Shown: positions 15,182-24,094, counted from the stretch's first letter. The stretch is DNA of 34,959 bases from Nitrospirota bacterium (GCA_023481175.1 JAMCWM010000022.1:1-34959), one strand, 5' to 3'. The notes: generated by a model from the sequence alone, not told the origin. Numbers and translations: made by a program.

Positions 15182-17236
15182 TCAGGCAAGGCCCAGATCG
15201 GGCCATTCCTTGCGAATGCGGTCCAGGACGCTGTCCACCGTGAAGCCGAACTCCTCCAGAAGCCGTGTGTAGGGAGCGGAGGCCCCGAAGTGGTCGAGTC
15301 CCACGGCGATCCCCCGGGATCCGATGTACTTCCAGAAACCCAGGGTGCTTCCGGCTTCGGCAAAAAGGCGCAGATGTGTGTCGCCAAGAACAGCCTGGCG
15401 GTAATCCGACGGCTGTCTGTCAAACAGGGTCGTCGAGGGAAGGCTTACCAGGCGTGTGGGAATTCCCATTCCGGTCAGGGTCTCCTGAACCTTCCAGAGG
15501 AGGGAAACCTCGCTTCCGGTGCCGATCAGCGTGACCCGGGGAGGGGTAGGGGAGTCTCGAAGGACATACCCCCCCCGGGGAACACCCGACTTGATGGTTT
15601 CGAAGGGAGCGTCGAGAATCGGGAGGCCCTGGCGGGAGAGGACAAGTGCAACCGGCATCTCGTTCTGGGCCGTGATCCAGTCCATGGCGGCCAGGGTTTC
15701 GTTGGCATCGGCAGGCCGGATGACCGCCATGCCGGGAAGGGCCCGCAGAGAGGTCAGATGCTCGACGGGCTGGTGGGTCGGGCCATCCTCGCCCAAGCCG
15801 ATGCTGTCATGGGTCAGGACATAGAGGACGGGAAGGCCCATCAGGGCGGAGAGGCGCATCGCTCCCTTCATGTAGTCAGAAAAGACGAGGAAGGTCCCGC
15901 CATAGGGTCGGACCGCCCGGGTAAGCGCCATCCCGTTCATGATCGCCCCCATGGCATGTTCCCGGACGCCGAAGTGAAGATTCCGGCCCCCGGGGGTCCG
16001 AAGCTGGCAGTCCGGCTCTCCCTTGATCAGGGTGTTGTTCGAAGGCGCGAGATCCGCCGATCCGCCCCAGAGAAGGGACTGCATGCGGGCGGCTTCCTGA
16101 AGGACGGTCCCGAAGGCCTGTCGCGTCGCCATGGGCTTGTCTGCGGGGGAGAAGGGCGTCAGGCGCTTTGCCAGGCCGGAGGGATGGAGGCCTTTCATGG
16201 CCGAGTCAAAGGTCGCGGCCTCCTCCGGATGGGAGACGCGGTACCGGGAAAAGAGCTCCTGCCATTCCTTTTCCTGGGCTACCCCTCTCTCCGCGATCCC
16301 GGCAAAGATTTCCCGGACATCCTCCGGAACAAGAAAATCCGGAGTTGTCGGCCATCCCAGGTGTTCCTTCGTCCGGACGACCTCCTCCGGGCCAAGAGGG
16401 GATCCGTGGACATGGGCCGTATCCTGGTAGGTCGGACTTCCGAACCCGATATGGGTCCGGATGGCGATCATTTTTGGGGCATCCCTTTCCTGGGGAAGCT
16501 GGAGGGCAGGATCGGTCGCCCAGTCGAGGGCCTGGCGGAGAATCTTGGTGTCGTTGCCGTCGGAGACTTCCCGGACAGCCCAACCCAAGGCCCGGAACCG
16601 GGCCGGGGTGTCTTCGGTAAAGGCCAGGTCGGTACTGCCGTCGATCGAGATATGGTTCCGGTCGTAGAGACAAATCAGGTTCGAGAGTCCCTGGTGTCCG
16701 GCAAAGGACGCCGCCTCGTTCGAAATCCCCTCCATCATGTCTCCGTCTCCGGCTTCGACAAAGACCCGCGGGGAGAAGATCGTCATGCCGGGCCGGTTGA
16801 ACCGGAGGCCCAGATAGCGGAGGGCCAGCGCCATCCCGACGGCATTTCCGAATCCTTGCCCGAGGGGTCCGGTCGTGGTTTCGACCCCCTTCGTGTGGCC
16901 ATATTCCGGGTGTCCCGGGGTTTGGCTGCCCCATTGGCGAAAGGACTTCAGGTCGTCGACGGTCAGTCCGTAACCGGAGAGGCAAAGCAGGGAATACAGG
17001 AGAGCCGACGAATGACCGCCGGAGAGGACGAACCTGTCCCGTCCCGGCCAGTCCGGATTTTTGGGGTTGGCACGGAGGTAGTCCCGCCAGAGAACAAAGG
17101 CCGGGGCCGCGAAGCCCATGGGAGTTCCCGGATGTCCGGAATTGGCTTTCTGGACGATGTCGACGGCAAGCATCCGGAGGGTGTTGATGGCCTTCAACTC
17201 CATCTCCGGGGAAAGGGACTGGGGGGCGGTTGCCAT
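15182..17236 (-). CDS. tkt: Transketolase
   Basis: Moves two-carbon units between sugar phosphates using thiamine diphosphate, serving the pentose phosphate and (in autotrophs) Calvin-type sugar interconversions. A 684-residue protein of normal length. Seen: NSGHPGTPMG (H35), GGHSSALLYSL, GPLGQGFGNAVGMA, the thiamine-diphosphate/Mg motif GDGDMMEG and, in the C-terminal half, GEDGPTHQPVEHL. An AGGAG ribosome site lies seven bases before the ATG. It is the first gene of the tkt-tal-zwf run. Its promoter must lie in the 600-bp gap shared with shc, but no convincing hexamers were found on that side. Confidence 0.97.
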   Translation of the reverse strand: MATAPQSLSPEMELKAINTLRMLAVDIVQKANSGHPGTPMGFAAPAFVLWRDYLRANPKNPDWPGRDRFVLSGGHSSALLYSLLCLSGYGLTVDDLKSFRQWGSQTPGHPEYGHTKGVETTTGPLGQGFGNAVGMALALRYLGLRFNRPGMTIFSPRVFVEAGDGDMMEGISNEAASFAGHQGLSNLICLYDRNHISIDGSTDLAFTEDTPARFRALGWAVREVSDGNDTKILRQALDWATDPALQLPQERDAPKMIAIRTHIGFGSPTYQDTAHVHGSPLGPEEVVRTKEHLGWPTTPDFLVPEDVREIFAGIAERGVAQEKEWQELFSRYRVSHPEEAATFDSAMKGLHPSGLAKRLTPFSPADKPMATRQAFGTVLQEAARMQSLLWGGSADLAPSNNTLIKGEPDCQLRTPGGRNLHFGVREHAMGAIMNGMALTRAVRPYGGTFLVFSDYMKGAMRLSALMGLPVLYVLTHDSIGLGEDGPTHQPVEHLTSLRALPGMAVIRPADANETLAAMDWITAQNEMPVALVLSRQGLPILDAPFETIKSGVPRGGYVLRDSPTPPRVTLIGTGSEVSLLWKVQETLTGMGIPTRLVSLPSTTLFDRQPSDYRQAVLGDTHLRLFAEAGSTLGFWKYIGSRGIAVGLDHFGASAPYTRLLEEFGFTVDSVLDRIRKEWPDLGLA

Positions 17237-17844
17237 GGAATATCTCCTAAGGGTCTTTGAGACGGACGATCGGATCCGGAAGTTCGAGAATGGACCGATT
17301 CGGATCGGCTAGGACTGTGTCACATCAGGGTGGTGTGCCTGTACCCGCTACTATTGCCTATTTTTCAATCAACGACCCACCACTAAACCATAAAGCGGTT
17401 GTCGTGGGGATTTGCGATTCAAGTGTTCACTTCAGACCGCAATAGGCGTCTTGATTGACGCCCTGAAACAAGAGAGATCACGTTGAGGATTTTACGGTCC
17501 GGACTTCCCGGACCAACTCCCTATTCTCAGTTGTCAACGAGCAGCAATCGTTCCCCTGACCGTTGGCTCCCGGAGGAGTGCCTTTGGGGCATCTTGAGAA
17601 GATTCTACCACACTTTAACGAGAAAGGAGAGCGCATTCCTCCCGTTCCCTGACATAAAACGTCCAGGGAAGGGTATCCTGCGCGAAAAATAGATGAAAAT
17701 CAAGGGAGTTTTTACTCAGGATTTTATAAAGTTTCATATTTGAAGATAATTTGCGAAAAGATCCCTTGACCTTTTCTCTTGGTTTTGTTAATAGAAAAGG
17801 ATTGTGGTTTTAATCAAAATTTTTCTGGAGTGACAGGCAATTCT
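17237..17844. other. 600-bp divergent intergenic region with two hairpins
   Basis: No gene is supported between tkt and shc. The left part (17340-17520) contains two perfect hairpins: GGCGTC-TTGATT-GACGCC at 17445-17462 and GGTCCGG-ACTTC-CCGGACC at 17496-17514. Neither is followed by a T-run on either strand, so operator or small-RNA roles are possible. The right part (17690-17800) is strongly AT-rich and carries the shc promoter. The length is large for this gene-dense window and may hide an RNA gene or a mobile-element remnant. Confidence 0.5.
17766..17794 (+). promoter_or_regulatory. Promoter of shc and the hopanoid genes
   Basis: -35 TTGACC (17766-17771), 17-base spacer, -10 TAATAG (17789-17794; TTAATA one base earlier is an alternative) in an AT-rich stretch. 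Transcription would begin near 17801, so the upstream TTG at 17779 would lie inside the promoter; this argues for a start at 17845. Confidence 0.5.
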
Positions 17845-19917
17845 ATGGATAGCGCAGGAATGGAAGAGGCAGGGCCGGTGAAGGCAACCCGTGTCAGAGA
17901 ACGGGAAACGACCCTTCAGGGAGTGGCGCTTTCAGATCCCCTTGAGGAGGAGGAGGGCCTCGGACAGACGATATCCCGTGCGATCTCCTGGCTGGTCTCC
18001 GCTCAGCATGAGACGGGATACTGGGTGGCACCGCTCGAAGCCGATGTGACCATACCCTCCGAGTACCTCTTTCTTCACGAATTCATCGGCCGGCCAATCG
18101 AACCGGAAAAGCGGAAAAAGATTGTCGATTCGATCCTGTCCCTCCAGGGAAAGGATGGTGGATGGCCGCTCTTCAGGGACGGAGACCCCGACATCAGTGC
18201 CACCGTCAAGGCCTACCTGGCCCTCAAGCTTTCGGGGTTTTCGTCCGGACATCCGTCCCTTGTCCGGGCGAGGACATGGGTTCTGTCCCGGGGAGGGGCT
18301 GGAAAGGTCAATGTCTTCACCCGGATCGCCCTTGCCGTATTCGGCCAGTATGACTGGGAAAAGGTTCCGGCCCTTCCGGCCGAGATGGTCCTCCTCCCGT
18401 CATGGTTTCCCTTTTCGATCTATTCGGTCTCCTACTGGTCGAGGACGGTGATCGTTCCGCTTCTTTTCATCTACCATCATCGTCCTCTCGTCACGCTTTC
18501 TCCCGAACATGGAATCTCCGAGCTCTTTGATCCGGCGCATCCCGATGGGGAGCGTTTTGCCCCCTCGCGGGAATTCTTTTCCTTCAGGAATCTTTTCCTG
18601 AGGCTTGACACTGTCCTGAGGTTCTGGAACCGCCATCCCCTCCCCTTTCTCAGGAAAAGAGCCCTGAAGGCCGCCATGGAATGGATGATGCCCCGACTGG
18701 CCGGAGAGGGAGGACTCGGGGCGATCTATCCGGCCATGGCCAACAGCGCAGTTGCACTCCATCTTTCGGGTTATGGCCTGTCCCACCCCCTGATGCAGCG
18801 GGTCCTTTCCTCGATCGACGATCTCGTCCTTCCCATGGGAGAAAAGCTTCTTGTCCAGCCCTGCGTCTCTCCGATCTGGGATACGGCTCTGGCCCTGGGA
18901 GCCCTTGTCGAGGCCGGACTCTCTCCGGATTCGCCAATGGTCGACAAGGCCATGGAATGGTTTCGTTCCAGAGAGGTCCATGTGGCGGGGGACTGGACGA
19001 TCCGGGTTCCGAACTGCGAACCTGGGGGATGGGCCTTCCAATTCGAAAACGAATACTATCCGGATGTCGATGATACGGCGATGGTTCTCATGGGCATGGC
19101 CAAGATCTTTCCCTTTCGGGACGACCTTGCGTCCCGCATGGAGGATGTTTTTCGCCGGGCCTGCCGATGGGTGGTGGCCATGCAGGGATCGGACGGGGGC
19201 TGGGCGGCCTTCGACAAGGACAACGACATGCTGTTTTTAAATCACATCCCCTTTGCCGATCACGGGGCCTTGCTCGATCCCAGCACCGCCGACCTGACAG
19301 GACGGGTCCTGGAACTTCTGGGAGCGCTGGGGTACGGTCCCGACTTTCCGCCCGCCGCCCGGGGGATCCGCTTTCTGAAGCGCGAACAGGAGAAGGACGG
19401 CTCCTGGTTCGGGCGATGGGGGGTGAACTATATCTATGGAACCTGGTCGGTCATCGCCGGGCTCAAAAGCCTGGGCGTCAGGATGGATGAGCCATGGATC
19501 ATCCGTGCGATGAACTATCTCCTGGAACACCAGAATGAGGACGGAGGATGGGGAGAGGATTGTCTCTCCTATGCCTCGGGAAAATATTCAGGGCGGGGAG
19601 CTTCGACTCCCTCCCAGACGGCATGGGCACTCATATCGCTCCTTCACGGCGGATACTGCGACCACCCTTCTGTCGCAAAGGGGGCCCTCTACCTCCTCTC
19701 CCGGAGGGGGGAGGACGGAACGTGGCAGGAGGAGCTTTTCACGGGAACGGGGTTCCCGAGGGTTTTCTACTTGAGATACCATATGTACCGCCATTATTTT
19801 CCTCTCTGGGCTCTTTCCCTCTATCGGAACATGAAGAGGAATGGCGTGGCCCTGGGCCATGAGCGCGTGGCTTTCTGGAAACGATCCCCTTACGCTCCCA
19901 TTCGAAACAGTGCCTGA
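17845..19917 (+). CDS. shc: Squalene-hopene cyclase
   Basis: Cyclises squalene to hopene/hopanol at the membrane; the committing step of hopanoid synthesis (also called hpnF). A 690-residue protein of family length. The catalytic acid motif DVDDTA is at 407-412. Several QW-type repeats are visible, e.g. GKDGGWPLF, GSDGGWAAF, EKDGSWFGRWGVNYIYGTW, NEDGGWGED and GEDGTW. An in-frame TTG at 17779 would add 22 residues but sits in the likely promoter; the ATG at 17845 lacks a well-spaced ribosome site (GGAG lies 14 bases away), so the exact start is not certain. It begins a long plus-strand run of hopanoid genes and overlaps hpnG by 8 nt. Confidence 0.97.
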   Translation: MDSAGMEEAGPVKATRVRERETTLQGVALSDPLEEEEGLGQTISRAISWLVSAQHETGYWVAPLEADVTIPSEYLFLHEFIGRPIEPEKRKKIVDSILSLQGKDGGWPLFRDGDPDISATVKAYLALKLSGFSSGHPSLVRARTWVLSRGGAGKVNVFTRIALAVFGQYDWEKVPALPAEMVLLPSWFPFSIYSVSYWSRTVIVPLLFIYHHRPLVTLSPEHGISELFDPAHPDGERFAPSREFFSFRNLFLRLDTVLRFWNRHPLPFLRKRALKAAMEWMMPRLAGEGGLGAIYPAMANSAVALHLSGYGLSHPLMQRVLSSIDDLVLPMGEKLLVQPCVSPIWDTALALGALVEAGLSPDSPMVDKAMEWFRSREVHVAGDWTIRVPNCEPGGWAFQFENEYYPDVDDTAMVLMGMAKIFPFRDDLASRMEDVFRRACRWVVAMQGSDGGWAAFDKDNDMLFLNHIPFADHGALLDPSTADLTGRVLELLGALGYGPDFPPAARGIRFLKREQEKDGSWFGRWGVNYIYGTWSVIAGLKSLGVRMDEPWIIRAMNYLLEHQNEDGGWGEDCLSYASGKYSGRGASTPSQTAWALISLLHGGYCDHPSVAKGALYLLSRRGEDGTWQEELFTGTGFPRVFYLRYHMYRHYFPLWALSLYRNMKRNGVALGHERVAFWKRSPYAPIRNSA

Positions 19918-20686
19918 GATCTCCAGCCGTCCCTTCCGTCGCTTTCTTGTGGTGACGGCTCTCAGGGACGAGGCTGTGACCTTCTGCCGGGGGGCCGGAC
20001 CCTCTTTTTATCCCCTTTCCCTTGCACGCCTGGAAAAGGGGAGGACCGGACGGCTTTGGCGAAGAAACGACCTTCATCCTGTCGTTTATTCCGGACCGGG
20101 TTCGAACGGACTCGAGAACCTTGACGGACTTTTTTCCGGGGAAGAGGTGGGGCCGGTCCTTTTTTGCGGGTTCGCCGGAGGGATTTCTCCCCTTCTCGAG
20201 GCGGGAGACATTCTTGTTGCGACCCGGGTCATGAAATCCGGAGAGGGAATTGTCCCTGTGTCTCCGCCGGACTTCCTCTCCTCCTGCTATAGGACAGGTA
20301 TGATCGTATCTTCCGGAGACCCGGTTTCCAGCCCTTCGGAAAAGTCCCGTTTTTTAATCGAAACAGGGGGAGATGTCGTGGACATGGAGAGTGCAGAATG
20401 GCTCCTCTGTGCCTCCAGACATGGGGTTCCGGCCTGGGTTGTCCGTGTCGTCTCGGATGCGGCGGGCGAGGCCCTTCCCCCGGAAATGATGACTTTTGTT
20501 GACGCCCAGGGAGAGACGTCCCTTCGCGGAATCGTGAAAACCTTTCTCTTCCGCCCTTCGGTGATTCCCTCCATCGTCGGCCTCGTCAGCGGTATGGTCA
20601 GAGCCCATCTCCGGCTTCGTGAGCTGGGAAGGGTTGTTGCCGCTCATATCTCGGACGTCCAGCGGCCGGAAGGAGTCTCCCGGTGA
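19910..20686 (+). CDS. hpnG: Hopanoid-associated nucleosidase/phosphorylase HpnG
   Basis: Member of the purine nucleoside phosphorylase/MTA nucleosidase fold. In hopanoid clusters HpnG removes adenine from adenosylhopane, leading towards ribosylhopane. Seen: VVTALRDEAVTF at the start of the fold, FCGFAGGISPLLEAGDI (glycine-rich phosphate/ribose region) and VDMESAEW, the conserved DMES segment of nucleosidases. GTG at 19910 overlaps the shc stop by 8 nt and gives 258 residues. An ATG at 19841 would add 23 residues translated from shc sequence and is less likely. The 3' end overlaps the next gene by 4 nt (GTGA). The partner enzyme HpnH is not in the window. Confidence 0.88.
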   Translation: MPEISSRPFRRFLVVTALRDEAVTFCRGAGPSFYPLSLARLEKGRTGRLWRRNDLHPVVYSGPGSNGLENLDGLFSGEEVGPVLFCGFAGGISPLLEAGDILVATRVMKSGEGIVPVSPPDFLSSCYRTGMIVSSGDPVSSPSEKSRFLIETGGDVVDMESAEWLLCASRHGVPAWVVRVVSDAAGEALPPEMMTFVDAQGETSLRGIVKTFLFRPSVIPSIVGLVSGMVRAHLRLRELGRVVAAHISDVQRPEGVSR

Positions 20687-22044
20687 GAAAGTGGGGGCGT
20701 GAGAAGGGGCAACCGGGCCTCTTTGGCGGGATCCTGATTCATGCGGCCATGTTCCTGCTCGGACTCTCCCCCGCGTGGGGGGCCGGAATGGTTCCTCCCG
20801 GCGCGCCTCCGGCCCCCGTTCCGACAACGCTTGGTCCCCAGGGCCTTTCCTTTCCGACTCTTCCCATCGGAGCGCCCCCTCCTTTCAGTTACAGCACGCC
20901 CTTTGACAACACAGTGGTGGTCCCTCTTCCTGCGATCGGGGACTCCTACAACTCGGGGGTGACCTACGGAACCATCGTCCCGATTCTCTATGCGAAACCG
21001 TCCGGACGCATTACATCGATCTTCGCCCCTTCCGTCATGTACAACTCCTATATGGGTCTCGAAAGCGGCTTCCGCTACTACCGTTATTACAAGGGCAATC
21101 TCAAGCGATGGCATGTGATTGCCATCCAGTCCAATTCCATCATGAATTTCTACGAGTTCCACTATCGGGATCTCTCCATGGACAACGGCCGATATATCGT
21201 GGATGTCCGCGTGAAGGACTTCAAAAACCCCACTGCCAGGTTCTATGGGATCGGGCCGACCTCCTCTTTCGGTGACCAGTCGAACTTTACTCTGGCGACC
21301 ACGTCGGTCCATGGGACCTTTGGGGAAAATTTTGACGATCAGAAGGTCCGGATCTGGTTCATGGAACGTTACCGGACTTATGGCGCATCGCCCGGGCAGG
21401 TTCCGGACATGCCCTATACCGGACTGCTCTTTCCGGACGCCCCGGGATTCGCGACCGGAGCCCAGATCCTGACCCACCGGGTCAATGCCACCTACGATAC
21501 CCGGGACAACCACCTGATCCCATCCTCGGGGACCTATGCCAGGATATTTGCCGAACTCGACAACAACATGACTCCCGGACAGGGAAGCCTCTTCGACCGC
21601 TTCGATGCCGAATACAAATACTGGCTCGCTCACGGGAGCGACGACCAGGACGTTCTGGCCATCCGGGCCATGGTCAACCTGATGAATGGTCCCAATATTC
21701 CCTTTTTTGCCATGAGCATGCTGGGAGGAGCCTATTCCCTCGAAGGATTCGGAACGGGACGCTTCTACGATTACGACGCGTCCTTGTTCAACATAGAAGA
21801 ACGGATCGCGGCCTTCGACATGAATCTGTTCAACGTGGAGTCGGAATGGCAGGTGGCCCCATTCCTGGGAATCGGAGAGGTTTTTCGGGATGTCAGTCAG
21901 GTCACCCAGTGGGGAAACTATGCCGTCAATCCGGGAGTCGGGTTTCGTGCACTTGTCAAACCCAATGTTGTCGGGCGCCTCGACATCGGTTATTCGACCG
22001 AGGCGGGTGCCGTGACATATGTCGGAATCGGGTTCCCCTTCTGA
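20683..22044 (+). CDS. POTRA-less Omp85/surface antigen-type outer-membrane barrel
   Basis: A 453-residue outer-membrane protein. A signal peptide ends near AWGA (about 31-34), then a proline-rich linker (about 38-68), then a beta-barrel ending in phenylalanine. Omp85/D15-type signatures: FYGIG (188-192), YDTRDN...PSSGTYAR (271-287) and the loop motif SLEGFGTGRF (352-361), where the usual arginine of (V/L)RG(F/Y) is E354. There is no room for POTRA domains, unlike BamA or TamA. The GTG start overlaps the hpnG stop as GTGA, so translation is coupled. That position suggests a role in placing or exporting hopanoids, phospholipid or a lipoprotein at the outer membrane; this is inference. Its last 55 bases overlap the antisense lipoprotein gene. 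Confidence 0.82.
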   Translation: MRKWGREKGQPGLFGGILIHAAMFLLGLSPAWGAGMVPPGAPPAPVPTTLGPQGLSFPTLPIGAPPPFSYSTPFDNTVVVPLPAIGDSYNSGVTYGTIVPILYAKPSGRITSIFAPSVMYNSYMGLESGFRYYRYYKGNLKRWHVIAIQSNSIMNFYEFHYRDLSMDNGRYIVDVRVKDFKNPTARFYGIGPTSSFGDQSNFTLATTSVHGTFGENFDDQKVRIWFMERYRTYGASPGQVPDMPYTGLLFPDAPGFATGAQILTHRVNATYDTRDNHLIPSSGTYARIFAELDNNMTPGQGSLFDRFDAEYKYWLAHGSDDQDVLAIRAMVNLMNGPNIPFFAMSMLGGAYSLEGFGTGRFYDYDASLFNIEERIAAFDMNLFNVESEWQVAPFLGIGEVFRDVSQVTQWGNYAVNPGVGFRALVKPNVVGRLDIGYSTEAGAVTYVGIGFPF

Positions 22045-22682
22045 CCCATCCTTTGATAAATCTCCCGGGCCTTCCGGACTGTTTTGTCGTCAGGCTCCTT
22101 CACGACGTGCAGGAATTTGGAGGGCTGGCGATCGGAAAAAAGACAGAGAGGAAGGGAGGCCGGGGTTACGAGAATGTCGATCGGTGCTCCGACCGCCAGT
22201 TCTGCCAGAAGGTCGACCGAGCTGATCTGCTTATGCCAGTGCAAGGCGCTGGCAGGACGGTTGAAAAGGCAGAGAAGAAGGCTTCCGCGGAGGTGATATC
22301 CGCGGTGTTCGAGATCCCCGGACGGGGACGGCACATAGCGTCGGATCCGGTATCCGGTCTCCCGGAAGACTCCGGTATAGCGGGTGACATGAAGACGGCC
22401 CGACCTGTCGAACCAGGCAACCTCATTTCCCCGGGTGAGGTGGTGACCGAGCGTGAACCGGGGATTGTTCCAGGAAAACCCTATCGACTGGAGCACTCTC
22501 ACCATTCGGGAATGTTTTTCCGATCCCGGTGGAAAGGTGTCCGGAAGCTGGAGACTGGCTCTGTCGAGGACGCTCTGGTCCGAGAGGGGAACGGGGGCGC
22601 TATGGCACGATGAAAGCAAAACAAGAATCACCCCCGCCAGGGCAGAAGGCAGGCCTGTTTTCAAATGGAAGAACCGCCGCAT
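21990..22682 (-). CDS. Predicted lipoprotein of unknown function
   Basis: A 230-residue protein I cannot assign. Its signal peptide (MRRFFHLKTG then a hydrophobic stretch) ends in the lipobox LLSSC with C26 as the lipid anchor. The remainder is a compact soluble domain with several aromatic and charged strands (VAWFDRSGRLHVTRY, RGYHLRGSLLLCLF) and a DDKTVRKAREIYQRM helix near the end. The frame is open to 22865, but starting at 22682 gives a normal signal peptide; no clear ribosome site marks it. It is the only minus-strand gene in the hopanoid island and its 3' end overlaps the barrel gene by 55 nt, so each message could interfere with the other. Function unknown; an envelope partner of the barrel is possible. 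Confidence 0.65.
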   Translation of the reverse strand: MRRFFHLKTGLPSALAGVILVLLSSCHSAPVPLSDQSVLDRASLQLPDTFPPGSEKHSRMVRVLQSIGFSWNNPRFTLGHHLTRGNEVAWFDRSGRLHVTRYTGVFRETGYRIRRYVPSPSGDLEHRGYHLRGSLLLCLFNRPASALHWHKQISSVDLLAELAVGAPIDILVTPASLPLCLFSDRQPSKFLHVVKEPDDKTVRKAREIYQRMGQKGNPIPTYVTAPASVE

Positions 22683-22916
22683 TGGCTGGGAAGTGCTGGT
22701 GACTGGTTCGATGGGAGGCGCATCCTCGGAATTTTGTTTTGTCCTGCCGGAGTCGGGACCCTCAATTTTCAGCATCTTGTTGAGTGACATCCTGCCACCG
22801 GAGCGGAAGGGTGTCAACACGGAAAGGCTTTCCCCTGTGCTCTCCCTGATGTCTTTGGGGCCCAAATCCCCGGAGATCCCGGAGGGGAGCGATCCCGCCC
22901 ACGAAAATGGGTTTCA

Positions 22917-22946
22917 TGGACAATCCTCGCTGGTTCATGGCATGAT
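22917..22946 (+). promoter_or_regulatory. Possible promoter of hpnA
   Basis: TGGACA (22917-22922), 18-base spacer, CATGAT (22941-22946). The -10 ends exactly six bases before the hpnA ATG, so transcription would begin at the start codon. The -10 is a weak match, so this is tentative. Confidence 0.3.
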
Positions 22947-22952
22947 GGAAGA

Positions 22953-23999
22953 ATGAGTCCCGCGTCCTCCCAATCCCTCTCCCTTGTGACCGGAGCGACA
23001 GGTTTTGTCGGCTCTTGGGTCGCATCGCTTCTGGTCGAGTCCGGAGAGACGATCCGCTGTCTCCGCCGCAAGGAGTCTTCGACTTCGAACCTTCCTCCCG
23101 AAGGGCCGAAGGTCCAGTGGGCCATCGGTGATCTTCTCGACCCTTCCTCCCTTGACCGCGCCATGGAAGGGGTGGGTACCCTCTATCATGTTGCGGCCGA
23201 CTATCGGCTCTGGTCCCCGAAACGGGGAGATATTCTCCACTCCAATGTGACAGGGACGCGCAATATTCTGGATGCGGCCCTGCGGGCCGGTGTTTCCCGG
23301 GTTGTTTACTGCAGTAGCGTGGCGGCCCTTGGGGCCCGTACCGATGGGGTCCCGATCGACGAATCCATGGATGTCGATAGACAATCGCTTGTGGGAGAGT
23401 ATAAAATTTCGAAGTACGAAGCGGAGCAGGTGGCACTTTCTTATGCGGATCGTCTGTCTTTGGTGGTGGTCAATCCTTCCGCCCCGATTGGCGCCCGGGA
23501 TATCAAGCCCACTCCAACCGGCCGCATCGTTCTGGACTATCTCAAGGGCCGCATGAAGGCGTCAATTCATACGGGGCTCAATGTGGTCCATGTCAGGGAT
23601 GTGGCACGTGGACATCTGCTTGCCGCCCGCGATGGAAAAGCCGGGGAGAAATACATCCTGGCTGGGCGGAACATGACCCTTTGCGAGGTGTTCCGGACTC
23701 TCGAGACGGTGACGGGAATCCCCGCTCCGAAAGTCACGGTTCCCCGGGGAGTCGTTCTTCCGCTCGCCCTCCTGTCGGAGGGAGTCTCCCGTCTGACAGG
23801 ACGGGAGCCCATGATCCCCCTCGAAGGGGTTCGCATGGCCAAGAAACTCATGTATTATGATGGAAGCCGAGCCGTTCGCGAACTGGGTCTTGTCGTAACG
23901 CCGGTGGAGGAAGCCTTCAGGGATGCGGTCCGCTATTATGCATCCTCGGGGTACCTTGAAGCCTCTCTGTCCGAAAGGCTTCTCGGACGGATTGCCTGA
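22953..23999 (+). CDS. hpnA: Hopanoid-associated NAD-dependent epimerase HpnA
   Basis: A 348-residue extended short-chain dehydrogenase/reductase of the sugar epimerase type found in most hopanoid loci. Seen: NAD-binding TGATGFVG (13-20), catalytic serine region YCSSVAALGA (S121/S122) and YKISK (Y150, K154). It is thought to modify the hopanoid side chain or a sugar-like intermediate, but its exact reaction is not established. The GGAAGA just before the ATG is too close for a normal ribosome site. The gene is divergent from the lipoprotein gene across 270 bp, so it probably has its own promoter. ispH follows after 95 bp. Confidence 0.92.
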   Translation: MSPASSQSLSLVTGATGFVGSWVASLLVESGETIRCLRRKESSTSNLPPEGPKVQWAIGDLLDPSSLDRAMEGVGTLYHVAADYRLWSPKRGDILHSNVTGTRNILDAALRAGVSRVVYCSSVAALGARTDGVPIDESMDVDRQSLVGEYKISKYEAEQVALSYADRLSLVVVNPSAPIGARDIKPTPTGRIVLDYLKGRMKASIHTGLNVVHVRDVARGHLLAARDGKAGEKYILAGRNMTLCEVFRTLETVTGIPAPKVTVPRGVVLPLALLSEGVSRLTGREPMIPLEGVRMAKKLMYYDGSRAVRELGLVVTPVEEAFRDAVRYYASSGYLEASLSERLLGRIA

Positions 24000-24094
24000 C
24001 CGTTCAAGTCGTCGTGCCGGCCTTGCGTCGGCAGGCAACTTATGAATGTCCGAATCTTCGAAGAGCGTGCTGTGAAAACAATATGGAGGCGTGA

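Noticed and set aside
15130-15423. 98-residue N-terminal extension of transaldolase
   Set aside because: It overlaps tkt out of frame, and the ATG at 15129 has a strong ribosome site and the family N-terminus.
14939-17260. 773-codon open frame on the plus strand opposite tkt
   Set aside because: It is a mirror of the transketolase gene; the translation has no domain pattern and is rich in G, R and P, as expected for antisense of a GC-rich gene.
17779-17844. TTG start for squalene-hopene cyclase at 17779
   Set aside because: It falls between the -35 and -10 of the likely promoter and would make the protein longer than usual.
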